A stretch of DNA of 64,000 nucleotides. It comes from Microseira sp003486305. GTDB lineage: Bacteria > Cyanobacteriota > Cyanobacteriia > Cyanobacteriales > Aerosakkonemataceae. Of the stretch, positions 24,543-32,324 are shown piece after piece. The stretch spans positions 21,198-85,197 of the forward strand of contig DALYJX010000006.1 of the NCBI GenBank assembly GCA_031969655.1. The letters run 5' to 3'. Each line of letters starts with the position of its first letter. Position 1 is the stretch's first letter. A program made the translations under genes and the position numbers. The notes beneath the pieces were generated by a model. The model worked only from the letters and a program-made list of their open reading frames with translations. It was not told the DNA's origin and did no database searches.

Positions 24543-26537
24543 ATGAACGCAACAGCTTCCAATGACTGGCATGAGCTTAACTATAGCTATCTAACGATCG
24601 CCGCGCAACAAGTGCATCAGTTATTGGAGCGTCACGCTGACCCTAACCAGGTTCAACCGGAAACAGCCACAGAATCGATACTCGCTGCGATCGCTGCTAC
24701 CATGCCTGCTCCACCAGCATTAGAACAGCTAGTAACTATATTTAAATTATCCTCATTTGAGCGCGATATCCTGCTACTAGGCGTGGCAATGGAACTTATT
24801 CCTAACTTTAAATTATTATGCGCTAAAATCCAAGGAAATCCAGAACTAAATTATCCCACTTGGGGTTTAGCTCAAACAGTTTTCCCCAGCTTTAATTGGG
24901 GTGCTACAAAACTAAATGCTACCCTCCTGAGTTGGCAACTGATTGAAATCAAACAAGGGGCTACAAAGCTCGAATCTCGTCTCCAAATTAACGATCGCGT
25001 TTTCTATTATCTGTTAGGTGAGTCGTGTGGGGATGCACAATTGTTAGGCATTGTCAACCCATTGCCATTAGAATCTACCGAGCGCGATCTTCTGCCACCT
25101 TCGCACCAAAAACTAGCTACAGAAATTCGCGATACTTGGTCAGGAGATATCTTACCCGTCGTGCAATTATGCGGTGCAGATTTAGTAGATAAACGCAACG
25201 TTGCAGCAGCTGCTAGCAGTTTGATGGGATGCGGTTTGGATACGATATCTGCTGTTTATCTGCCCTCAGATCCAAATCAGCTTTATCACCTGCGTCGGTG
25301 CGTGGAACGGGAAGCTATTTTAAACAATAGCATCGTGTTTTTAGAATGCGATGAAGTTTCTTTAAAAGATCCAGCCAGAGAACAAGCTATTTCCTTATTT
25401 ATTGAAGGCATCGGTATTAATTTAATCGTTAGCAGTCGCGATCGCATACCCCAAAAACAACGCCCCTTGTTCACCCTCGATGTTCCCAAACTCACTAAAG
25501 CCGAACAGCGCACCATCTGGCAAGATATCTTGGGAAGCCGCGCAGAGGAACTAAACGGACAATTAGAAACTCTGGTGTCGCAGTTTAACCTGAGTATGCC
25601 AGCGATTAGGACAACAGGAGCGATCGCGCAGGGCAAACTCAACCAAGAGCGGTCATCTTCCCCTACCGATGCCAATAATTTTGCAACAGCTTTGTGGAAC
25701 ACCTGCCGCCATCAAGCTCGTCCTGGTTTAGACGATTTAGCAACCAGAATTGAATCAAATGTTACCTGGAACGATCTAATTTTACCAGCAGCCCAATGCA
25801 AAATGTTGCGTGAAATTGCTGTCCATGTTAAAGATCGAGCCAATGTTTATGAAAATTGGGGATTTGCTGGTAATAGCGATCGCGGTTTAGGTATCAGCGC
25901 TTTATTTTGGGGGACATCTGGTAGTGGTAAAACATTGGCAGCAGAAGTATTAGCAAATGAATTAAAATTAGATCTTTATCGGATTGACTTGAGTAGCGTT
26001 GTTAGTAAATATATTGGCGAAACAGAAAAGAACCTGCGACGAATCTTTGATGCGGCTGAAACTGGGGGTGCAATTCTATTATTTGATGAAGCTGATGCTT
26101 TATTTGGCAAGCGGTCTGAAGTTAAAGATAGTCGGGATAGATATGCTAACCAAGAAGTCAGCTATTTATTACAACGAATGGAAGCTTATCAAGGTTTGGC
26201 AATTTTAACAACTAACCTGAAAGATTCGTTAGATAATGCATTTTTACGCCGCATCCGTTTCGTTGTTAAGTTCTCATTCCCAGATACTACTGAGCGCGCT
26301 CTAATTTGGCAACAAATCTTCCCCAAGAATACACCGACAGAAGCATTAGATTTTCGCAAGTTGGCACGGTTGAACGTAGCAGGGGGAAATATTCGCAGCA
26401 TCGCTTTAAATGCGGCTTTTCATGCAGCCGATGCTAAAGAACCAGTGATGATGAAACATATTTTACAGGCAACTCAGAGCGAGTGTGTGAAGTTGGAAAG
26501 GACGCTGACGGGTTCGGAAGTTGGTGGATGGGTTTAA
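24543..26537 (+). CDS. eCIS AAA+ ATPase
   Basis: A 664 aa protein. The N-terminal 400 residues (FERDILLLGVAMELIPNF, LNYPTWGLAQ, INDRVFYYLLG) are typical of the large ATPases that accompany eCIS gene clusters. The C-terminal AAA+ module has Walker A GTSGSGKT at about 457-464, Walker B ILLFDEAD near 511-518, a conserved LYRIDLSSVVSKYIGETEKN sensor/pore segment, and the arginine-rich FLRRIRFVVKFSFPD. Family role: remodelling or loading within the injection system, inferred from gene clusters. The paralogue at 37910-40084 is very similar over the AAA+ module. It faces the effector 23402-24466 head to head. Confidence 0.9.
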   Translation: MNATASNDWHELNYSYLTIAAQQVHQLLERHADPNQVQPETATESILAAIAATMPAPPALEQLVTIFKLSSFERDILLLGVAMELIPNFKLLCAKIQGNPELNYPTWGLAQTVFPSFNWGATKLNATLLSWQLIEIKQGATKLESRLQINDRVFYYLLGESCGDAQLLGIVNPLPLESTERDLLPPSHQKLATEIRDTWSGDILPVVQLCGADLVDKRNVAAAASSLMGCGLDTISAVYLPSDPNQLYHLRRCVEREAILNNSIVFLECDEVSLKDPAREQAISLFIEGIGINLIVSSRDRIPQKQRPLFTLDVPKLTKAEQRTIWQDILGSRAEELNGQLETLVSQFNLSMPAIRTTGAIAQGKLNQERSSSPTDANNFATALWNTCRHQARPGLDDLATRIESNVTWNDLILPAAQCKMLREIAVHVKDRANVYENWGFAGNSDRGLGISALFWGTSGSGKTLAAEVLANELKLDLYRIDLSSVVSKYIGETEKNLRRIFDAAETGGAILLFDEADALFGKRSEVKDSRDRYANQEVSYLLQRMEAYQGLAILTTNLKDSLDNAFLRRIRFVVKFSFPDTTERALIWQQIFPKNTPTEALDFRKLARLNVAGGNIRSIALNAAFHAADAKEPVMMKHILQATQSECVKLERTLTGSEVGGWV

Positions 26538-26607
26538 AATTGAACGAGCGTTGTGCTGTTTGATACCTATATCCCATAAGGATTCCAACGCTCCTTGGAG
26601 AAGACCC

Positions 26608-27054
26608 CTAAAATTCTAAATTTTCCCTCATCCTGAAACAAACGGCTGCGTCTCTTTCTGCCAACGAGGTGAAAGCTGGTTGATAACGCGAGCGTGCCGA
26701 TTCCATTCGATTGTAAAGTTGATGTGCGATCGCGGCAAATTCAAAGTACCGATTCCAATCTGCATGAGCCACAGTTTCCCAGCGATTCCCTCCTTGGGGA
26801 GTTAAAGCATAATAGGCTCTGAGTTTACCGTCTAAACATGCTTGAATTTCAGACATCGTTAAGTAGGCATTTGGAGGAGCCTCAAAATCTTCGTCATGAG
26901 TAGCTACTCTTGCTTTGATATCTCCATTCTGGAATAAGCGATTTGCAGCCGCCGCTACCTCAGCTTGATTTAGTCCAGATTCGTAGGCAACATCTCTAAG
27001 ACATTCGTAATGTTTGACCGCACGCCTGAGAATCCAATACTCGGCTTTATTCAT
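26608..27054 (-). pseudogene. 5' fragment of an Imm-B gene with unrelated tail
   Basis: Codons 1-105 or so are nearly identical to the start of 18250-19611 (MNKAEYWILRRAVKHYECLR through HADWNRYFEF). Then the frame enters other DNA (IAHQLYNRMESARSRYQPAF) and stops at 148 aa. Only a quarter of the Imm-B protein remains. It lies at the 3' end of the ATPase gene, converging with it. Confidence 0.75.
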
Positions 27055-27165
27055 TACTTTTCAAACAGAATCCCTTGGTTAGTCCAAGCGATCGCATCGT
27101 TGGGATTAATCGCTAAAGCTTGTGAGTAAGAGGCGATCGCATTAGATATTTGTCTCCCTTTCTTA
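27054..27165 (-). pseudogene. relic of a TPR gene 3' end
   Basis: The frame reads ISNAIASYSQALAINPND and AIAWTNQGILFEK, then stops with a TAA that overlaps the ATG of the Imm-B fragment by one base. This is a single TPR unit without a start. It resembles the TPR units in 52519-54285. Confidence 0.6.
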
Positions 27166-27191
27166 GGGATTTAAAACCATCACGATTTCTT

Positions 27192-27824
27192 TTATTCTCT
27201 AGCGCCAGCTTGCTTGAGCAACTCAACTATTTCGGTGTGTCCCTTATACTTGGCGATGTCTAATGGTGAATTCCCATTGTTGTCCCTTTCATTTACATTA
27301 GCCCCCTGGTTGATTAACTTCTTTACGTCTTCAATGCTGCCTCTAGCTATAGCCAACAATAATTTATCGCTGACTGCCTCGCTTTGCATACGAGCCTCTT
27401 CCCAGTCTGCCCATGACTGTTCTAACTCCTGTTCTTCCTCTATTTCTAATTCTCGCTCAAGCTCTTTAAGGGTAAAAATCAGGTGGTTTAGTGCAGCTTT
27501 TTGCTCCTGGCTCAGGAAAGTTTTATTGATTTTTTCAAGTCGGCGATAAAGCATGTCTTCCAAACCCCTCTTTTGCAAGGCAGCCCTTGCCAGTCTGGGG
27601 AGATAGTAGCACAAAGCTTCATCCGAAATTAGCGAACTATCATAGATCATCATGGAACATTGAGCATCGCTCATTTCATCTTTCAAGATGCTACCAAAAT
27701 CATTCCCAATAGCTAAATATTCACCTGCCACCGCCCCTGATGATGGAGAATTGTGTATTATTGATGGTTTCTTCACCCCGGAAAAAGCTCTGTCAATCTG
27801 ATCCATTAAAAAATTGTTGTTCAT
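27192..27824 (-). CDS. ankyrin-repeat protein, possible immunity protein
   Basis: A 210 aa protein. The N-terminal 145 residues are helical with a long acidic Glu-rich stretch (LKELERELEIEEEQELEQSW). The C-terminal 60 residues hold two ankyrin units (LLLAIARGSIEDVKKLINQG, ANVNERDNNGNSPLDIAKYK). Small ankyrin proteins are common as immunity proteins in polymorphic toxin loci. The ATG overlaps the stop of the upstream toxin tip frame (27821) as ATGA, which supports that partner. Confidence 0.7.
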   Translation of the reverse strand: MNNNFLMDQIDRAFSGVKKPSIIHNSPSSGAVAGEYLAIGNDFGSILKDEMSDAQCSMMIYDSSLISDEALCYYLPRLARAALQKRGLEDMLYRRLEKINKTFLSQEQKAALNHLIFTLKELERELEIEEEQELEQSWADWEEARMQSEAVSDKLLLAIARGSIEDVKKLINQGANVNERDNNGNSPLDIAKYKGHTEIVELLKQAGARE

Positions 27825-28672
27825 CTTCCTAATAACTGATTTGCACGATCAATAAGTTGGGTTGCGATATCAATTCTCGATTGTATTGCAGCTCTAGTAA
27901 CCGGATCTAAATTAGGATTCTTTAAGCTGTTTTGTAAACCATTTTTTGCTTTCTCTAATCCTGCTATACCATTTTTTATTTTTTCGATATGACCTGGATC
28001 AAGGTTCTCACCCGATAATGTCCTCCTTACTTCCCAATTGTGTGCAATTTAGTCAATTTGGTCAATTCTTGCTTTTTGAGCCGGAGTAAACTGTGGCTGC
28101 TGATTGGAATTGCTTCCTTCATTACTTTCATTACTTTGGCTAAAGAATACATTGGCACTCTCTAACGCTCTGTCTATTGACCAACCCATAAGCTTAGCCA
28201 CTTCTTTAGCAATCCGAAGCTTAATTTCGTTTGGAAGAGAGCGCCACGATCTTACCGCTAAAGCGTGTGAACCCCGAAAGGCTAAACCTCCACCCCCAAT
28301 ACCTGGGAAGGCTGCCATTACTATGTCTATTGCCCCATAGAGATTATTGACAAAACGCGCAAACTCTTTTTCTTTACCTTCTGGATAGCCAAGTTCTATT
28401 TGAAGACGTTCTAATGCAGTGATACCAAGACCAACATAATCTAGCAAATCTAAAGGAGAAATATAAGCTACAAGAACCTCGTTCTCTGCGTTTATATTTT
28501 GGTGCTGAACGACCTTTTCTTGGAGTGGCATTCGCTCTGGGGCTTCACTCTCGGTGTATTTGCCCTGCACGGCTTTGTAAGATTTCTCCTGCGCTGCTGG
28601 TAGGGATGCTTTTGTATATTCTGCCAGAGCAAAATCAGCCGCTATCGGATCTAGCACCTGTGCGAGCCGCAC
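27821..28672 (-). pseudogene. 5'-truncated effector with internal nonsense codon
   Basis: The frame is continuous from about 28672 to a TGA at 27821-27823, interrupted by a TAA at 28049-28051. Before the TAA: EYTKASLPAAQEKSYKAVQG (the end of a DUF4157-carrier region, compare GEYAKPSQTT...ETVQGK in the sister effectors), a hydrophobic Gly-rich segment (MAAFPGIGGGGLAFRGSHAL), and FTPAQKARIDQID. After it the same frame continues IAHNWEVRRTLSGENLDPGH and on to TQLIDRANQLLGR. The good protein quality after the TAA says the stop is recent. The 5' end is cut inside the DUF4157 region by an ATPase fragment on the other strand. The toxin type is not recognised. Confidence 0.75.
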
Positions 28673-29295
28673 TTGAGGCGGCTGCTGCCATTATGCCTGC
28701 TACATCAGCCTTAGAGCAGCTTTGCAGCACTTTCAATTTGACTAATTTTGAGCGGGATGTGCTGCTGTTGTGTGTGGGGATGGAATTGGAAACAATGACA
28801 TTTGCTTCTTTGTGTGCCCAAGCTCAGTCAGAGTCGCAACTAAGCTATCCTACGTTTAATTTAGCCATGTCGGCTTTGGCTGCACCCCATTGGAATGCTA
28901 TTTCTCCCAATCGTCCTTTACGACGCTCTTCGTTGATTGAAGTTGTGCGCGGTAAAACTCTTACTTATAGTCCGTTGCGAATTAACGAGCGAATTTTGCA
29001 CTATTTAATGGGAGTAGATGGTTTAGATGAATATTTCAAAGGGATTATAGAACCAGTATCTTATAGCGGAGAGTTGGTGCGATCGCCAAGTGTGGCATTA
29101 GCCGAATCCCACTCCACACTAGCATCGCAAATAGCCGGACTTTGGTCGAACAACTGGCTACACCAACAAAGCACTTTTTCCATTGACCAATTACCAATCG
29201 TACAATTATGCGGCTCCGAAGTAGCGGCTAAAGTGGCGATCGCATCCACTGCTAGTGAGCTGTCCCTTACTTGGTTCTCTAGCGAGGGAAGATAG
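28645..29295 (+). pseudogene. N-terminal fragment of an eCIS AAA+ ATPase
   Basis: The frame encodes ALEAAAAIMPATSALEQL, NFERDVLLLCVGMELETM, LSYPTFNLAMSALAAPHWNA, RSSLIEVVRGKTLTYSPLRI, and PIVQLCGSEVAAKVAIAS. This closely matches the first 220 residues of 37910-40084. It then leaves homology and stops at 29295. The AAA+ module with the Walker motifs is absent. Codons upstream of about 28645 belong to the effector on the other strand. It repeats the head-to-head effector/ATPase layout in decayed form. Confidence 0.85.
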
Positions 29296-29502
29296 GCACT
29301 TAGTCTGAGCAACAATCAAATTAGCGATGTCAGCCCACTGCGATCGCTCACTAACTTAACTATACTTTTACTTGACAATAATCAAATTAGCGATGTCACT
29401 CCGTTACAATCGCTAAACAAACTGAGAAAACTTCAGCTTGGTGGTAATCCTATTGCCAACCAAACTTGCCCCGACAATTTAGCGTCTGTTTGCATATTTT
29501 AA
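29296..29502 (+). pseudogene. 3' fragment of a leucine-rich-repeat protein gene
   Basis: The open stretch reads LSLSNNQISDVSPLRSLTNL, then TILLLDNNQISDVTPLQSLN, then LRKLQLGGNPIANQTCPDN and a stop. These are internalin-type LRRs with the usual Cys-containing cap. No start and no more repeats are present. It was joined to the ATPase fragment immediately upstream. Confidence 0.7.
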
Positions 29503-29617
29503 TCAGAGTCAATTCCAGAGACCAGAAATTAGATGGCGATTTTCAATTTAGCATTGGCGATTTGATTAATGTTACTTCCGTAGCTGACTAGACGTTTAAT
29601 TTCCCTTTGTTACCCTG

Positions 29618-30622
29618 TTAGGTGCGCGCCTCCTCAGTCGCTTGTAATCGCCGCACCCAATCAGGAATTTCTGGGGTGGGATGATAATCGGTGTCGAGAC
29701 GCACTTCTACGCCTTTGAGGATTGCCCAGCATTCTATTTCTCGCAACCAAAGCTCGTGAAGGTAATCATAGCCTTGCTCGCCTAAAAGAAAGACGTAACT
29801 AACGCTGTCAATTGGTTGTTCTGGTCCAAGAATTTGTTGGTAACGGGCGGCGCACAAATCGAGCATTTCTCTTTGAGTAACGGGGCGATCGGTATTGACG
29901 ATTGTAAGTTGGTGGTTGTCGCTGTTGTAAAGACCTCTGATGTCGGTTGAGTACTCAAATTTCGAGTTAATAAAACCACCCGTATCGGAAACGCCCATGC
30001 GTTCGTGTCCGGGTTGGGCTTGCTCTAAGGCGGTGACGGCATCGACGAAGAGATCGTGGAACTGAACTAAGGAGATGTCGTTAGCTTCATCTCGAATTAA
30101 GCGCCAGGGGCCATATTCTAGCCAGCGACGCGATACTAAATGGTTGTGTCCAGCACCTTTGAAGGCACAACCCCAACCGTGCGCGTAATGGCGATCGCGG
30201 AAATTGGGAGGGCGGTAATTGATTTCAGGAGCGAGCCAATCAGTGTTTATGTTATTGCTGAACGTGGCTAGCCTCCAAGGTAGTGGAGATAGCATTTCTA
30301 GCACGGCTTCCACTGAGCAAGGATAGTCATCAATAATTACTTTAACAACTTGAGTATTGTCACGATAATAGCGATCGAAGCAAAGAGATCCCTCCACGTA
30401 TCCGCCTTCAAAAAAATTTCCCCAAAAAGCTGTAACTCCATGCGTGCAGGTCGGCACCCATCGCTCGATCCAATCGGGAACTCCCTCAAGTTCGGCATAC
30501 ATATCTAGATAGATCTGAGTTGGAGGTTTTTGATTAAAGGGTTTTAGCTTCATGAAGGCGTGCAGCAGCTCTATCGAGTTTTCTGCGCTCAAGCTCATGT
30601 ACAAATTCATTGTTTTAGTCAT
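29618..30622 (-). CDS. Imm-C family protein, putative immunity to the REase-like toxin
   Basis: A 334 aa protein, near twin of 31303-32298. Segments include MSLSAENSIELLHAFMKLKP, YLDMYAELEGVPDWIERWVP, WGCAFKGAGHNHLVSRRWLE, IRDEANDISLVQFHDL and MGVSDTGGFINSKFEYSTD. There is no signal peptide. Each twin lies right behind a copy of the toxin tip (30700-31239 and 32325-32880). The two copies diverge most at residues 90-165 and are almost identical in the C-terminal half. I do not recognise the family. Immunity is inferred from the repeated pairing. Confidence 0.7.
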   Translation of the reverse strand: MTKTMNLYMSLSAENSIELLHAFMKLKPFNQKPPTQIYLDMYAELEGVPDWIERWVPTCTHGVTAFWGNFFEGGYVEGSLCFDRYYRDNTQVVKVIIDDYPCSVEAVLEMLSPLPWRLATFSNNINTDWLAPEINYRPPNFRDRHYAHGWGCAFKGAGHNHLVSRRWLEYGPWRLIRDEANDISLVQFHDLFVDAVTALEQAQPGHERMGVSDTGGFINSKFEYSTDIRGLYNSDNHQLTIVNTDRPVTQREMLDLCAARYQQILGPEQPIDSVSYVFLLGEQGYDYLHELWLREIECWAILKGVEVRLDTDYHPTPEIPDWVRRLQATEEART

Positions 30623-30699
30623 CGTTTTCTGAGTTTAGTCAAATTAATTTAGGGATTTTCAAGACGACCCAGCCAGTTTGATAGTCTTGGATCTTGCAA

Positions 30700-31239
30700 C
30701 TATTGAATATTATTTAAGCTGACGATCTTGCACTCACCTCTAGTGTTGAATATCTCGAAGGAAAGATAAGGACGGTCACGAAGTTGAACGCGCATCCAAT
30801 TAGCATTAGCTCTTACGCCTTCAGGAACGGGAAAAACGTAAACTAGATTCCTAACCTGATAAACTTGTCCATTCTTCGCCGTAATTCTCGCTCCTTGTTC
30901 TACCAATGTAACATTGTCATTAAACTGCCGCGCTGCGTCTGAGTTTTGGCTATCGACAAGCACTCCTGAAACGGTCTTTTGTTCGCGAATCGTATCGCCA
31001 TAAATCTCGTCAACCTTACGATCTTGTGTCAGAGTAATTCCCTGCTTAGCCATTTCACTTTGCGAGACGAAAACTTGAGTTTGGTTGCCATCAACGCGGT
31101 AAAGCCTTTGGAACCAGCCTTCTCCAATACTACCGATATCGCCACTATTGAGTCCCTTGATCGTTTTCAAGAAATATCGGTGTCGCGCTTCGATGCAAGC
31201 AGGGCTTTTCAGCTCTTGATTCGCAAGTTGTAAAAGCAA
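30700..31239 (-). CDS. orphan toxin tip, PD-(D/E)xK nuclease-like
   Basis: The product is 179 aa from TTG 31239; the frame is open from the stop of the upstream Imm-C gene (31303) but has no ATG or GTG. From residue 20 it is nearly identical to the last 170 residues of the 1772 aa effector: IKGLNSGDIGSIGEGWFQRL, RKVDEIYGDTIREQKT, VYQVRNLVYVFPVPEG. VDE...EQK fits a REase-type active site (inference). There is no leader, so it cannot be loaded by itself. It has the form of an orphan tip that could replace the tip of the upstream effector by recombination. The last 15 residues differ from the full-length protein. Confidence 0.65.
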   Translation of the reverse strand: MLLQLANQELKSPACIEARHRYFLKTIKGLNSGDIGSIGEGWFQRLYRVDGNQTQVFVSQSEMAKQGITLTQDRKVDEIYGDTIREQKTVSGVLVDSQNSDAARQFNDNVTLVEQGARITAKNGQVYQVRNLVYVFPVPEGVRANANWMRVQLRDRPYLSFEIFNTRGECKIVSLNNIQ

Positions 31240-31302
31240 ACGTATGCGTTCGAGTTCAATTGATGCTGATTCTTTTGCTCGCTGATAGTTCGGGCATTTG
31301 CC

Positions 31303-32298
31303 TTACTCTTGGGCTGCGGTTAATCGCTGCACCCAATCGGGAATTTCTGGTGTGGGATGATAATCGGTGTCGAGACGCACTTCTACGCCTTTGAGGATTG
31401 CCCAGCATTCTATTTCTCGCAACCAAAGCTCGTGAAGGTAATCATAGCCTTGCTCGCCTAAAAGAAAGACGTAACTAACGCTGTCAATTGGTTGTTCTGG
31501 TCCAAGAATTTGTTGGTAACGGGCGGCGCACAAATCGAGCATTTCTCTTTGAGTAACGGGGCGATCGGTATTGACGATTGTGAGTTGGTGGTTGTCGCTG
31601 TTGTAAAGACCTCTGATGTCGGTTGAGTATTCAAATTTCGAGTTAATAAAACCCCCCGTATCGGAAACGCCCATGCGTTCGTGTCCGGGCTTGGCTTGCT
31701 CTAAGGCGGTGACGGCATCGACTTCTAGGTCGTGAAATTGAACTAAGCTGATATCGTTTGCTTCATCTCGAATTAAGCGCCAAGGGCCGTATTCTAGCCA
31801 GCGGCGGGAAACTAAATGGTCGTGTCCAGCACCTTTAAAGGCACAACCCCAACCGTGCTGGTAATGAGAATCGCGGAAACTGGTCGCGAGGTATTTCTTG
31901 TCAGTGCCGTACCTTATAGGATGAATAGAACCGAACGTGGCTAGCTGCCAAGGCAGAGGAGACAGCATTTCTAGCACGGCTTCCACCGAGCGCGGGTAGT
32001 CGTTAATAATGGCTTTGACGATTTGAGTATTATCGCGATAATAGCGATGAAAGCGAAGAGAACCCTCGACGTATTCGCCTTCTTCAAAAGGATTTCCCCA
32101 ATAAGCCGTAACTTCATGGGTGCAGGTCGGTACCCATCTCTCGATCCAATCGGGAACTCCCTCAAGTTCGGCATACATATCTAAGTAAATTAGAGTGGGA
32201 GGTTTTTGGTTGAAGGGTTTTAGCTTCATGAAGGCGTGCAGAATCTCTATGGAGTTCTCGCCGCTCAAGCTCATGTACAAATTCATTGTTTTAGTCAT
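31303..32298 (-). CDS. Imm-C family protein, cognate of the 1772 aa effector
   Basis: A 331 aa protein, 26 bases behind the stop of the effector 32325-37643. Compared with its twin 29618-30622 the segment after LPWQLATFGS differs (PIRYGTDKKYLATSFRDSHY against DWLAPEINYRPPNFRDRHY), and both have QHGWGCAFKGAGH or the like. If the family is immunity, this variable patch may set specificity. No signal peptide, so a cytosolic target is expected, in line with a nuclease toxin. Confidence 0.7.
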   Translation of the reverse strand: MTKTMNLYMSLSGENSIEILHAFMKLKPFNQKPPTLIYLDMYAELEGVPDWIERWVPTCTHEVTAYWGNPFEEGEYVEGSLRFHRYYRDNTQIVKAIINDYPRSVEAVLEMLSPLPWQLATFGSIHPIRYGTDKKYLATSFRDSHYQHGWGCAFKGAGHDHLVSRRWLEYGPWRLIRDEANDISLVQFHDLEVDAVTALEQAKPGHERMGVSDTGGFINSKFEYSTDIRGLYNSDNHQLTIVNTDRPVTQREMLDLCAARYQQILGPEQPIDSVSYVFLLGEQGYDYLHELWLREIECWAILKGVEVRLDTDYHPTPEIPDWVQRLTAAQE

Positions 32299-32324
32299 CG
32301 TTTTCTGAGTTTAGTCAAATTAAT

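Noticed and set aside
25286..25702. 138 aa minus-strand frame inside the first ATPase gene
   Set aside because: Shadow of a well-supported ATPase.
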